Positions 8,954-18,127 of a stretch of DNA of 64,000 nucleotides are shown piece by piece. Below the pieces are notes generated by a model that worked only from the letters and a program-made list of their open reading frames with translations, did not search any database and had not been told where the DNA came from. Made by a program: the position numbers and the translations under genes. This DNA comes from Aminobacter sp. AP02. GTDB taxonomy: Bacteria > Pseudomonadota > Alphaproteobacteria > Rhizobiales > Rhizobiaceae. The stretch spans positions 154,999 to 218,998 of the forward strand of contig NZ_QGGX01000010.1 in NCBI RefSeq assembly GCF_003148805.1. Reading direction: 5' to 3'. The number at the start of each line of letters is the position of its first letter. The first letter of the stretch is position 1.

Positions 8954-10492
8954 ATGTCCATTGCCTCTCAACCTCCTGTCCTGCGCCTTTCCGGCATCAC
9001 CAAGCGTTTCGGCCCGCTCGTGGCCAACGACGCCATTTCCTTCGAGCTCGAGCGTGGCGAGGTCATCGCGCTGCTTGGCGAAAATGGTGCGGGCAAGACC
9101 ACGCTGATGAACATCCTGTTCGGCCACTATGTCGCCGACGAGGGCAGCGTCGAGGCTTTCGGCCAGCCCTTGCAGCCAGGCGATCCGCGTGCAGCGCTCG
9201 ACGCTGGCATCGGCATGGTGCACCAGCATTTCACGCTCGCCGACAATATGACCGTGCTGGAAAACATCGCGCTAGGCACCCAAAGCCTGTGGTTGCCTCG
9301 CCTTGACCGGGCCGTGGCCCGCCTGCGTATCGAGCAGCTTTCCGCCGATTTTGGCCTGGCGGTCGATCCAGCCGCCGTCGTGTCCAGCCTTTCGGTGGGC
9401 GAACGCCAGCGCGTTGAAATCCTCAAGGCGCTCTACCGCGACGCCCGCATCCTGATCCTCGATGAACCCACGGCGGTGCTGACGCCCGCCGAGACCGACG
9501 CGTTGTTTCGCACACTCAAACTGCTGGTCGCCAAGGGCCTGTCGATCATCTTCATCTCACACAAGCTGCATGAGGTCATGGCTGTCAGCGATCGGGTGCT
9601 GGTGCTGCGTTCGGGGCGTCTTGCGGGCGAGCGCGCCACGGCCGCAACTGACCGCAAGGAGCTGGCAGCACTTATGGTCGGGCAGGAGGTCAAGCCGGCC
9701 GAGGTCACTGCCGTTGAGCCGGGAGATGCCCTGCTAGTGCTCGACACGGTATCCACGGGCCGCCGCAATGGTGCTGCCTTGGACGGCGTCTCGCTCACCC
9801 TGCGTGCCGGGGAAATCACTGGCCTTGCGGGCGTTTCCGGCAATGGCCAGGCGGCACTTGCCGCGCTGCTGGCCGGCACTGAAAGCCCCATTGCGGGAAC
9901 GGTCGTGATCGGCGGCAGGCAAATTGGCGACTGGTCGCCGAAAGCAGCACTTGGCCACGGCATTGCCCGCATTCCGGAAGATCGCCACGCTGTGGGTACC
10001 ATCGGCGACATGAGCGTGACGGAAAATGTCATCGCCGAGCGCTACGCCAGCCCGCGCTTCAGCCGCATGGGTTTTCTCGACTGGAAGGCTGCTCGCAATT
10101 TCGCCGAACAGATCATCGCCGACTACGACGTCAAATGTCCGTCGCCTGAAGCGCGCATCCGCCTGCTTTCGGGCGGCAACATGCAAAAGCTCATTCTCGG
10201 CCGCGCGCTCGATCCCGAGCCGTCGGTCATCCTCGCCAGCCAGCCGACGCGCGGCCTCGACGTCGGCGCCGTTGCCTATGTCCACCGCATGCTGCTTGCC
10301 GCGCGGCAAAGAGGAGCCGCGATCCTGCTGATTTCCGAAGACCTCGAAGAAATCCTGGCCCTGTCCGACCGTATCGTCGTGATGTCCAAGGGCAGGCTAT
10401 CGAGCCCCTCTGCCCGAGGTGAGCGCAGCATTCGCGAATTGGGGGAACTGATGGCCGGACATGGCGAAGAGGGAGCCAAGGATGCGGCTTGA
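8954..10492 (+). CDS. BMP-type ABC importer ATPase with two nucleotide-binding domains
   Basis: The 512-residue cytoplasmic subunit holds two ABC domains in tandem. Domain 1 has Walker A GENGAGKTT, signature LSVGERQRVEILKAL and Walker B ILILDEPTAVLT. Domain 2 has a weakened Walker A (GVSGNGQAA, lacking the usual lysine), signature LSGGNMQKLILGRAL and a Walker B with Gln for Glu (ILASQPTRGLDVGA). This asymmetry is normal in the sugar/nucleoside importer ATPase family, where only the first site is fully active. The gene follows a palindromic repeat after the binding-protein gene and overlaps the next permease gene. Confidence 0.9.
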   Translation: MSIASQPPVLRLSGITKRFGPLVANDAISFELERGEVIALLGENGAGKTTLMNILFGHYVADEGSVEAFGQPLQPGDPRAALDAGIGMVHQHFTLADNMTVLENIALGTQSLWLPRLDRAVARLRIEQLSADFGLAVDPAAVVSSLSVGERQRVEILKALYRDARILILDEPTAVLTPAETDALFRTLKLLVAKGLSIIFISHKLHEVMAVSDRVLVLRSGRLAGERATAATDRKELAALMVGQEVKPAEVTAVEPGDALLVLDTVSTGRRNGAALDGVSLTLRAGEITGLAGVSGNGQAALAALLAGTESPIAGTVVIGGRQIGDWSPKAALGHGIARIPEDRHAVGTIGDMSVTENVIAERYASPRFSRMGFLDWKAARNFAEQIIADYDVKCPSPEARIRLLSGGNMQKLILGRALDPEPSVILASQPTRGLDVGAVAYVHRMLLAARQRGAAILLISEDLEEILALSDRIVVMSKGRLSSPSARGERSIRELGELMAGHGEEGAKDAA

Positions 10493-11531
10493 GCCCAAAC
10501 CCGCACCTTCGCTTGGCATGACCTTGCTGTTTCCGTTGGCCGCCATCGCGGCCACGCTGCTGCTCACCTCGCTGCTGGTGCTCGCAGCCGGCGCTTCGCC
10601 GCTGTCGGTGTTTTATCTCGTCGCCAAGGGTGCAGCCGGCTCGCAATTCGCCCTGCTCGAGACGCTTACCCGGGCCACACCGCTGATCTTCACTGGGCTT
10701 GCCGTCGCCGTCGCTTTTCGGGCCAAGCTATGGAACATCGGCGCCGAAGCCCAGCTTTACATCGGGGGCGTGGTCACGGTCGTTCTCGGCACCGGTGCGT
10801 TGCCGCTGCCATCGGTGATCCTCATCCCTGTCATCATGCTTGCCGCGATGCTCGCCGGCGGCTTGTTGTTGCTGGGGCCAGCGATCCTCAAGACCCGCTT
10901 TGGCGTCGACGAGGTGGTGACCACGCTGCTCCTCAACTTCATCGTGCTGCTGTTCGTGTCCATGCTGCTCGAAGGCGTGCTCAAGGACCCGATGGGCCTC
11001 GGCTGGCCGCAGTCGCAGAAGGTCATCGCCGACGCGCAGCTGCCACGCATCATCCAGGGCAAGCGCCTGCATTACGGCTTTGTTGTCGCCATCGTTTCGG
11101 CGATCGTTGTCTGGGTCATCATGAAGAAGACCGTCCTCGGCTACGAGATGCGCGCGGTCGGTCACAACCCCGAGGGCGCGCGTTTCGTCGGCATTCCTGT
11201 CAACCGCGTGCTGATGAAGACGGCGCTGCTGTCAGGCGGCCTCGCAGCCCTTGCCGGCTTCTCGGAAGTGTCGGGTCTCAAGGGCAATCTGACGCTCGAC
11301 CTGTCGCCGGGTTACGGCTATTCGGGCATCGTCGTTGCCATGCTGGCGATGCTGAACCCGCTCGGTGTCGTCGTTTCAGCCATCTTCGTCGCTGGCATCT
11401 TTGTCGGGGCCGACGCCATGAGCCGCATCGCCAAGGTGCCGAGCTACATCGCCGATGTCATGGTCGCCACCTCGCTGCTGACGATGGTGGTCGCGATCCT
11501 GCTGACGCGGTTCCGTGTGAGGTGGAAGTGA
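10482..11531 (+). CDS. BMP-type ABC importer permease 1
   Basis: The 349-residue inner-membrane protein has eight to ten hydrophobic helices. It also has the BMP-permease motifs ALIFTGLAVAVAFRAKLWNIGAE-type (after residue 60) and GYEMRAVGHNPEGARFVGI. The ATG at 10482 is chosen because GAGGGAG lies just upstream; a second ATG at 10461 is possible. Either start overlaps the end of the ATPase gene, a sign of translational coupling. It would form the membrane channel with the next gene product. Confidence 0.87.
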   Translation: MRLEPKPAPSLGMTLLFPLAAIAATLLLTSLLVLAAGASPLSVFYLVAKGAAGSQFALLETLTRATPLIFTGLAVAVAFRAKLWNIGAEAQLYIGGVVTVVLGTGALPLPSVILIPVIMLAAMLAGGLLLLGPAILKTRFGVDEVVTTLLLNFIVLLFVSMLLEGVLKDPMGLGWPQSQKVIADAQLPRIIQGKRLHYGFVVAIVSAIVVWVIMKKTVLGYEMRAVGHNPEGARFVGIPVNRVLMKTALLSGGLAALAGFSEVSGLKGNLTLDLSPGYGYSGIVVAMLAMLNPLGVVVSAIFVAGIFVGADAMSRIAKVPSYIADVMVATSLLTMVVAILLTRFRVRWK

Positions 11532-11533
11532 GC

Positions 11534-12475
11534 ATGGACGCGTTCGAAATCCTCTTCACAGCTTCGTTCTGGGTCGCGGCCATCCGCATCGCCTCGCCGC
11601 TGATTTTCGCCACCATGGGCGAGCTGATCTGCGAGCGCGCGGGCGTGCTCAATCTTGGTATCGAGGGCATCATGACCGCCGGCGCCTTCGCCGGCTGGTT
11701 CACCGTCTATGCCGGCGGCGACTTGTGGACCGGGGTGCTGGTAGCGGCTCTTGCCGGTGCCATGTTCGGGCTTTTGCATGCCACGCTCACCGTGCCGCTT
11801 AGCCTGTCGCAGCATGTCGTAGGTATCGGGGTTACCTTGCTTGCCACCAGCCTTACCTATTTCACCTATCGACTTGTGCTGCCGGAAGTGACCTCGCCAC
11901 CCAAGATCGAGCCGTTCCAGCCATTGCCGATTCCCGGCCTGTCGCAAATTCCACTGTTCGGCGAGGCGCTGTTTTCGCAAACGCCGTTGACCTATCTCGC
12001 CTTCGTCACCGTCGCCGTGGTTGCTTGGGTGCTTTATCGCACGCCGGTCGGCCTTGCCGTCCGCGCCGCCGGTGAAAACCCTTCTGCGGTCGAGGCGCAA
12101 GGCATCTCCGTCACTGGCATCCGCATGGGTGCGGTGATGGTCGGCAGCGCGCTGATGGCTGTCGGTGGCGCCTTTCTCACCATGTCGGCATTCAATTCGT
12201 TCTTCTTCGAGATGATCAACGGCCGCGGCTGGATCTGCATCGCCCTTGTCGTCTTCGGCTCGTGGCGGCCGGGCAAGGCGCTGCTTGGCGCCATCCTGTT
12301 TGCTGCTTTCGATGCCTATCAGGTTCGCCTGCAGCAGCTTTCCGGCGGCATCGTTCCCTATCAGGTGTTCCTGATGATGCCCTATGCACTATCGATCCTG
12401 GCGCTGATCCTGGTGGCGCGCCGCGCCACCTATCCCAAGGCGCTGATGATCCCTTACCAGAAAGGCGAGAGATGA
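11534..12475 (+). CDS. BMP-type ABC importer permease 2
   Basis: The 313-residue inner-membrane protein is the second channel subunit. The motif ERAGVLNLGIEGIMTAGAF and the later GLAVRAAGENPSAVEAQGI segment are the conserved signatures of this permease family. The ATG at 11534 lies three bases after the stop of permease 1, and the gene ends in an ATGA overlap with the deaminase gene. A longer open frame upstream overlaps permease 1 and is not used. Confidence 0.88.
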   Translation: MDAFEILFTASFWVAAIRIASPLIFATMGELICERAGVLNLGIEGIMTAGAFAGWFTVYAGGDLWTGVLVAALAGAMFGLLHATLTVPLSLSQHVVGIGVTLLATSLTYFTYRLVLPEVTSPPKIEPFQPLPIPGLSQIPLFGEALFSQTPLTYLAFVTVAVVAWVLYRTPVGLAVRAAGENPSAVEAQGISVTGIRMGAVMVGSALMAVGGAFLTMSAFNSFFFEMINGRGWICIALVVFGSWRPGKALLGAILFAAFDAYQVRLQQLSGGIVPYQVFLMMPYALSILALILVARRATYPKALMIPYQKGER

Positions 12476-13764
12476 GCTTCGACCTGATCGTCAAGGGCGG
12501 TACGCTGCCCGACGGAACAGTTGCCGACATCGGCATCAAGGGCGACAAGATCGCCGCGATAGAGGCCAGGATCGAAGCTGCGGCGAAGTCCGTTGTCGAC
12601 GCGTCAGGCAACCTCGTCTCGCAGCCCTTCGTCGATCCGCATTTCCATATGGATGCGACGCTGTCCTACGGCCTGCCGCGCATCAACGCCTCTGGCACGC
12701 TTCTCGAAGGCATCTCGCTATGGGGTGAACTCAAGCCGCTGCTGACCCACGAAGCGGTCAAGGAGCGCGCGCTCGCTTATTGCGACTGGGCCGTGTCGAT
12801 GGGCCTGCTTGCCATCCGCACCCATGTCGATACCTGCGACGACCGCCTGCTCGCCGTGGAGGCCCTGCTCGAGGTCAAGAAGGAGATAGCGCCCTATATC
12901 GACCTGCAGCTCGTCGCCTTCCCGCAGGATGGCCTCTACCGCTCGCCCAATGCGCGCGAAAATACCATCCGCGCCCTCGACATGGGCGTCGACATTGTCG
13001 GCGGCATACCGCATTTCGAGCGTACCATGGCCGACGGCACGCGGTCGATGACCGAACTCTGCGAGATCGCGGCGGAACGCGGTCTGATGGTCGACCTGCA
13101 TTGCGACGAAACCGACGATCCGCTGTCGCGTCACATCGAACAGCTCGCCTACGAAACGCAGCGTCTCGGACTGCAGGGCAGGGTGGCCGGGTCGCACCTG
13201 ACCTCGATGCATTCGATGGACAACTACTATGTCTCCAAGCTCCTGCCGCTGATCGCGGAGGCCGGTGTCTCGGCCATCCCCAACCCGCTGATCAACATCA
13301 TGCTGCAGGGTCGTCACGACACCTATCCCAAGCGCCGCGGCATGACGCGAGTGCCTGAAATGCTGAAAGCTGGCATCCGCGTCGGCTGGGGCCAGGATTG
13401 CGTGCTCGACCCCTGGTATTCGCTTGGCACCGCGGACATGCTCGACGTCGCCTTCATGGGCCTCCATGTGGCCCAGATGTCGAGCCCTGCCGACATGCGC
13501 CGCTGCTTCGACATGGTCACGAAGGTCAATGCCGAGATCATGGGCCTCGACCATCTCGGGCTTGCTGTCGGCAAGGTGGCGAGTCTCGTCGTCCTCGACG
13601 CCGGCAATCCGATCGAGGCCGTGCGCCTGCGCGCCGAGCGCCTTTGCGTCGTAGCCAGGGGCAAGGTCGTTGCCGAGCGTCCGAAGCGCGACACGGCGTT
13701 GTCGATCAAGGGCCGGCCCGCCTCGATTAATCGCCGCCACGTCGTGCCGCCGCAGGTGAATTGA
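12472..13764 (+). CDS. CodA-like nucleobase deaminase (amidohydrolase)
   Basis: The 430-residue enzyme belongs to the metal-dependent amidohydrolases closest to cytosine deaminase CodA, which converts cytosine to uracil. Metal and catalytic residues align: HFHMD (His57, His59), HCDET (His210, Glu213), SHLTSMH (His242) and Asp309 in GQDCVLDPWY. The NPLINIMLQGRHDTYPKRRG and DPWYSLGTADML stretches are CodA-specific. The residue after the metal Asp, aspartate in E. coli CodA (Asp314), is Cys310 here, so substrate preference may differ (isocytosine, creatinine-like or other pyrimidines). It is coupled by ATGA overlap to the BMP importer, which presumably brings in its substrate. Confidence 0.85.
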   Translation: MSFDLIVKGGTLPDGTVADIGIKGDKIAAIEARIEAAAKSVVDASGNLVSQPFVDPHFHMDATLSYGLPRINASGTLLEGISLWGELKPLLTHEAVKERALAYCDWAVSMGLLAIRTHVDTCDDRLLAVEALLEVKKEIAPYIDLQLVAFPQDGLYRSPNARENTIRALDMGVDIVGGIPHFERTMADGTRSMTELCEIAAERGLMVDLHCDETDDPLSRHIEQLAYETQRLGLQGRVAGSHLTSMHSMDNYYVSKLLPLIAEAGVSAIPNPLINIMLQGRHDTYPKRRGMTRVPEMLKAGIRVGWGQDCVLDPWYSLGTADMLDVAFMGLHVAQMSSPADMRRCFDMVTKVNAEIMGLDHLGLAVGKVASLVVLDAGNPIEAVRLRAERLCVVARGKVVAERPKRDTALSIKGRPASINRRHVVPPQVN

Positions 13765-13846
13765 GCCTCGACGGGCAGCTTTTCCTGGCCAGACGAAAAG
13801 CTTACAATCGCAATCCAGATTCTACCGGCGCAGAAGGACCAAGGCC

Positions 13847-14089
13847 ATGAGGATCACGACGATTTTGATGCTCCTCATGGCCGCTACGCTTGCCGGTTGC
13901 GTCACCGCCCAGGAACAGCGCGCGCTCGATGAAGCAAAATGCCGCTCCTACGGCTTCAACAAGAAAAACGATGCGTTTGCCGCATGCCTGCAACGCATCG
14001 ATCTCGATCGCCGCGCCGCATTGAGGGCAAGCACATATGACGACTTCTACGGGCCGTTCTACTATCGCCCCGTCATCGTTCGGCGCTGA
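13847..14089 (+). CDS. small lipoprotein (80 aa), function unknown
   Basis: The protein has a lipoprotein signal with lipobox LAGC at about residue 18, then a short polar, charged sequence with two more cysteines (CRSYGF and AACLQR), ending in a Tyr-rich segment (FYGPFYYRP). It has an AGGACC-type ribosome site. Similar small lipoproteins with a CRSYGFxxGTDAFAxC-like motif are common in rhizobia, without a known function. The predicted location is the periplasmic face of a membrane. Confidence 0.72.
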   Translation: MRITTILMLLMAATLAGCVTAQEQRALDEAKCRSYGFNKKNDAFAACLQRIDLDRRAALRASTYDDFYGPFYYRPVIVRR

Positions 14090-14199
14090 CCGGCGTGCGA
14101 CGCCTCAACGCATCGCGATGGCGCAGATAGGCCTCGCAAATGCGGGCCTCTGGGCCTAGATAGCGGCATTCGGGTCCTTTGCCCGGCGGATTCTGTGCA

Positions 14200-15120
14200 A
14201 TGACCTTCCGACAAGCCATCGCCCTCCCGAAGAACAATCTGGTTCTTGCGGGCATCCTCCTCATGTTGCTGGGCGACTTCATGTTCGCGCTCAACGACGC
14301 GATGGGCAAATGGCTGGTCACCAGCTTCTCCGTCGCCCAGGTTCTGCTCATCCGCTCCATCGGCGCCTTCATCATCTTGGGGCCAATGATCGCCAAGCAA
14401 GGCATCGGACCGCTGACCAAGGTCGAGCGTCCTGGCCTGCAGGTGCTGCGCGTCGTGCTCGCCACCGCCGACACCGGTTTTTTCTACGCAGCGGTTGCCT
14501 ATCTGCCGCTGGCCGACGTCATGACCTTCTACATGGCCGGGCCGATTTACATCGCTGCCCTGTCGCATTTCTTCCTCGGCGAAAAGGTCGGCTGGCGGCG
14601 CTGGATCGCCATCGTGCTCGGCTTCTGCGGTGTGGTCATCGCCTTGCGCCCTTCCACGGCCTCGCTGTCCTGGCCCTCGCTGTTTGCCATCGTAGGCAGC
14701 CTCTCTTTTGCGATTACGCTGATCCTCAGCCGCAAGCTGCGCGCCACCAACGACACCACGCTCGTTACCTGGCAGACGCTTGGCGCGCTGGCAGTCGGCG
14801 GCGTGCTAGCGATCTACGACTGGCGCACGCCCACTGCGCTCGACTGGTCGGCGATGTTGCTGATCGGCGTCGTCTCATGCGCGGCGCACCTGATGATCAC
14901 GCGCGCGCTCAAGCTCGCGCCGGCCTCGCTTCTGGCGCCGCTGCAATACACGCTGCTGTTGTGGGCCGTGGTGTTCGGCATCGCCTTCTTCAACGATTAC
15001 CCCGACGCGCAGGTCCTCATCGGTTCGGCGATCATCGTCGTTGCCGGCCTGTTCATCTTCCACCGCCAGAAGGTCGTGGACAAGGCCGAGCCGGAGACGG
15101 TCCCGACCAGCGTCCACTAG
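14200..15120 (+). CDS. DMT-superfamily (EamA) transporter
   Basis: The 306-residue protein has ten hydrophobic helices in two EamA repeats (about residues 15-145 and 155-290), as in the drug/metabolite exporters of the inner membrane. Typical features are the FALNDAMGKWLV and PASLLAPLQYTLLLWAVVFG segments. The ATG at 14200 starts just before the first helix. It is convergent with the CAP-domain lipoprotein gene, three bases away. The substrate cannot be predicted; a second, unrelated-looking EamA gene lies at 52.7-53.6 kb. Confidence 0.85.
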   Translation: MTFRQAIALPKNNLVLAGILLMLLGDFMFALNDAMGKWLVTSFSVAQVLLIRSIGAFIILGPMIAKQGIGPLTKVERPGLQVLRVVLATADTGFFYAAVAYLPLADVMTFYMAGPIYIAALSHFFLGEKVGWRRWIAIVLGFCGVVIALRPSTASLSWPSLFAIVGSLSFAITLILSRKLRATNDTTLVTWQTLGALAVGGVLAIYDWRTPTALDWSAMLLIGVVSCAAHLMITRALKLAPASLLAPLQYTLLLWAVVFGIAFFNDYPDAQVLIGSAIIVVAGLFIFHRQKVVDKAEPETVPTSVH

Positions 15121-15123
15121 GGC

Positions 15124-15609
15124 CTAGCGTCCCAGCACGAGCGCCCAGTAGCGTTCTTCGCTTCCCTCGCCGGCGCGCACATAGGCGAGGCCGAAGCTGG
15201 CAAAGCGCGGGTCGAGCATGTTGCGGCGATGGCCGTCCGAGTTCATCCACATCGAAAACAGCTTGGCCGGCTCCATGCGGCCATGGGCGATGTTTTCGGC
15301 GGCGGCACCTTCGACGCCACTGGCGTTCATGCGTGTGGCAAAATCCTTGCCCAGGCCAGTGGTGTGCGCCATGCGTCCGGCGCGCGCCATGTAGTCCGCC
15401 TGCTGCAAGGCGGCGCGCTCCAGCGTGGCGTTGGGCTTGAGCGGCGGCAGCCCGTGTTCCGAGCGGATGGTCTGGAGGTAGGCAACCCCGGTCGTCGAGG
15501 CCCCGCCGCCTTCGCCAACAACGTTCGAACCCGTCTGGCAGGCGGCCAGGAACGCCAGTCCGCCCATCACCATCGCGCGTGCAGCTGCACCTATCATCCG
15601 CTGAGCCAT
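15124..15609 (-). CDS. CAP/SCP-domain lipoprotein
   Basis: The 161-residue product has a lipobox (FLAACQT, about residue 25) and a CAP (cysteine-rich secretory protein/PR-1) domain. Visible are the GLPPLKPNATLERAALQQADYMA helix, the HTTG and AENIAHG segments with conserved His and Glu, and the SDGHRRNMLDPRFASFGLAY signature. It is predicted to be anchored in the envelope. Bacterial CAP proteins are widespread but mostly uncharacterised. The start at 15609 (AAGGATCGG upstream) is preferred to one 16 codons earlier, because it places the signal peptide at the N terminus. Confidence 0.82.
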   Translation of the reverse strand: MAQRMIGAAARAMVMGGLAFLAACQTGSNVVGEGGGASTTGVAYLQTIRSEHGLPPLKPNATLERAALQQADYMARAGRMAHTTGLGKDFATRMNASGVEGAAAENIAHGRMEPAKLFSMWMNSDGHRRNMLDPRFASFGLAYVRAGEGSEERYWALVLGR

Positions 15610-15683
15610 CGTCCGATCCTTGTTCCGTCCCCCGCCAGCCTTGATAGTCCAGATCATGGCTTTTTGGCGAAATCCGTCGATCT

Positions 15684-18125
15684 TCAGGCTTTCACGCGCG
15701 CGGCCGCCGGGTCGAACATCGGCTCGAGATGGATCCTGGCAGGCACTTTTTCCGTTGCCACGACAAGCTCGTAGACGCCCGATTTGAGGAAATCGTCGCC
15801 GACGCCCGCGGCGTTGCGGACATAGCCGTAGCCGATGTTCTTGCCCACCGTGTAGCCATAGCCGCCACTGGTCAGATATCCCACCGGCTGGCCATCGCGA
15901 AGGATCGTCTCGCGCCCCACCAGAACGACATCCTTGTCATCGACCGTGAAGCCGGCGAGCCGCTTGGTGAGTGCCGCCCCGGCAATTTTCTCGAGCGCCT
16001 TGCGGCCGAGGAAGTCGGTGTTTTTTCTGAGCTTTACCGCCCAGCCGAGCCCGGCCTCGAACGGCGTGTCGTTAGGTGTGATGTCGGAGCCCCAGGCGCG
16101 GTAGCCCTTTTCCAGCCTGAGCGATTCCAGCGCGCGATAGCCAACGGGCCGGATGTCATGAGCGGCGCCGGCCGCCATCAGCGCGTCGAACACCTCGCCG
16201 GTGGCGGCGATCGGTACATGCAGTTCCCAGCCGAGTTCGCCGACATAGGTCACGCGCAGCGCCCTGACGGTTGTGCCGGCGATGACGATTTCGCGGACAT
16301 GCCCGAACGGGAAGGCGGCGTTCGAAACATCCGCCTTTGTCACGGCTTCCAACACGTTTCTCGCTTTCGGCCCCATCAGCGACAGCGTGCCGTATTCCTC
16401 GGTCACGTCGACAAGCTGTGCCTTCAGCCCTGCCGGAACATGATCGCTTATCCAGGCAAGATCATGCGTGCGGAACCCGGTGCCGGTGACGATGTAAAAC
16501 TTGTCATCGGCCAAGCGGGCCACCGTGAGATCCGCTTCGATGCCGCCGCGCGTGTTGAGCAGCTGTGTGTAGGTCAGCCGTCCGGCGGGCTTCGACACGT
16601 CGTTAGCGCAGATGAAATCAAGCGCCCGTCGCGCGTCGCTGCCGCTCATCTCGTATTTGGCGAAGGACGACTGGTCGAAGATGCCGACCGCCTTGCGCAC
16701 ATGGGCGTGCTCGTCGCCGACCCGAGCGAACCAGTTCTGTCGGCCCATCGAGTAGACGTCCTTGGCTTCCGTGCCCTGCGGCGCGAACCAGTTGGGCCGC
16801 TCCCACCCGAGCTTCGAACCAAACACCGCCCCATGCCGCTTCAGTCGCTCGTAAAGTGGTGAGACGATGTAAGGCCGCCTGCTTTCATATTCCTCGTGCG
16901 GAAAACCGATCGTGTAGTGCTTGCCATAGGCTTCGAGCGTGCGGTCCGAAACCCATTGGCGGTCGCGGTGCAGGTTCGAGAAACGCCTGATATCGACTAC
17001 CCACAGGTCGAGCGGGGCTTCGCCGTCGACCACCCACTGCGCCAGCACCCAGCCAGCACCGCCGCCCGAGGCGATGCCGAAGGCGTTGAAGCCGGCGCCG
17101 ACGAACATGTTCGAGCATTCCGGCGCCGAACCGAGGATGAAATTGCCGTCAGGCGTAAAGCTCTCCGGGCCGTTGATCATCTGCTTCACGCCGACGGTCT
17201 CCAGCGCTGGAACACGCTCTATCGCCTGCGTCATGTGTTGTTCGAAATGGTCGTAGTCGTCGTCGAACAGGCGGAACTCCCAGTCATTGGGCACGTCGCC
17301 CGTGGTCCAGCCTTGCGGATTGGGTTCATAGCCGCCCATCACCAGCCCGCCGACCTCTTCCTTGAAGTAGGTGCGCCGGTCGGGGTCGCGGATGGTCGGT
17401 GCGTCGGTCGAAAGCCCGGGCACCTTCTCGGTGATGATGTACTGGTGCTTCACCGGCTGCAGCGGCACGTTGATGCCCGCCATGGCCCCCACTTGCCGCG
17501 CCCATTGGCCGGCACAGTTCACAACCTTGTCGCAGGCGATGTCGCCCTGGTCGGTCTTCACCTTCTGGATGCGCCCGTCCTTCATCTCGAAGCCGGTCAC
17601 CCGCACATTCTCGAACAGTTTCGCGCCGTGCATGCGCGCGCCCTTGGCGAGCGACTGGGTGATGTCGGAGGGGCTTGCCTGCCCGTCGGTCGGCAGCCAT
17701 GAGGCGCCAACGAGATCGGACGTCTCCATCAGCGGCCACATGCGCTTGACCTCTTCCGGCGACACCAGCTGCATGTCCATCCCGAAGCTTTTCGCCGTCG
17801 TTGCCAGCCTTTTGTATTCGGTCCAGCGGTCCTGATTGGTGGCAAGCCTGAGGCAGCCGGTCATCTTCCAGCCAGTGGCGAGCCCGGTCTCGGCCTCGAG
17901 CCCCTTGTAGAGCTCGACCGAATATTTGAGCACGCGCGTGATCGACGCCGAAGAACGCAGCTGCCCGACGAGACCGGCCGCATGCCACGTCGAGCCCGAG
18001 GTCAGCTTGCCCTGTTCGAGCAGGATGACGTCGGCCTTATGGTCGCGGGCAAGATGATAGGCCGTGGAGCAGCCTATGATGCCGCCGCCGATGACGACGA
18101 TCTGCGCATGTGAGGGAAGGGCCAT
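15684..18125 (-). CDS. dimethylglycine/sarcosine dehydrogenase-like FAD and folate flavoprotein
   Basis: The 813-residue protein has an N-terminal FAD-binding D-amino-acid-oxidase fold (GGGIIGCSTAYHLA, residues 13-26). His48 in the TSGSTWHAAGL motif matches the histidine that binds FAD covalently in dimethylglycine dehydrogenase. A GcvT-type folate-binding domain follows from about residue 430 to the end. Such enzymes remove N-methyl groups from dimethylglycine, sarcosine or similar amines, giving formaldehyde or methylene-tetrahydrofolate. The frame extends 107 codons further upstream, but that part overlaps the phosphotransferase gene; the ATG at 18125, two bases after that gene's stop, is the natural start. 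It is co-transcribed with the kinase-like gene. Confidence 0.87.
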   Translation of the reverse strand: MALPSHAQIVVIGGGIIGCSTAYHLARDHKADVILLEQGKLTSGSTWHAAGLVGQLRSSASITRVLKYSVELYKGLEAETGLATGWKMTGCLRLATNQDRWTEYKRLATTAKSFGMDMQLVSPEEVKRMWPLMETSDLVGASWLPTDGQASPSDITQSLAKGARMHGAKLFENVRVTGFEMKDGRIQKVKTDQGDIACDKVVNCAGQWARQVGAMAGINVPLQPVKHQYIITEKVPGLSTDAPTIRDPDRRTYFKEEVGGLVMGGYEPNPQGWTTGDVPNDWEFRLFDDDYDHFEQHMTQAIERVPALETVGVKQMINGPESFTPDGNFILGSAPECSNMFVGAGFNAFGIASGGGAGWVLAQWVVDGEAPLDLWVVDIRRFSNLHRDRQWVSDRTLEAYGKHYTIGFPHEEYESRRPYIVSPLYERLKRHGAVFGSKLGWERPNWFAPQGTEAKDVYSMGRQNWFARVGDEHAHVRKAVGIFDQSSFAKYEMSGSDARRALDFICANDVSKPAGRLTYTQLLNTRGGIEADLTVARLADDKFYIVTGTGFRTHDLAWISDHVPAGLKAQLVDVTEEYGTLSLMGPKARNVLEAVTKADVSNAAFPFGHVREIVIAGTTVRALRVTYVGELGWELHVPIAATGEVFDALMAAGAAHDIRPVGYRALESLRLEKGYRAWGSDITPNDTPFEAGLGWAVKLRKNTDFLGRKALEKIAGAALTKRLAGFTVDDKDVVLVGRETILRDGQPVGYLTSGGYGYTVGKNIGYGYVRNAAGVGDDFLKSGVYELVVATEKVPARIHLEPMFDPAAARVKA

Positions 18126-18127
18126 GG

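Noticed and set aside
14073..14219. A 48-codon minus-strand frame (GPECRYLGPEARICEAYLRH) between the small lipoprotein and the DMT gene
   Set aside because: It looks somewhat protein-like and has GGGAGG upstream, but the spacing is only three bases and it overlaps the DMT start. Conservation could not be checked, so it is left out of the gene list.
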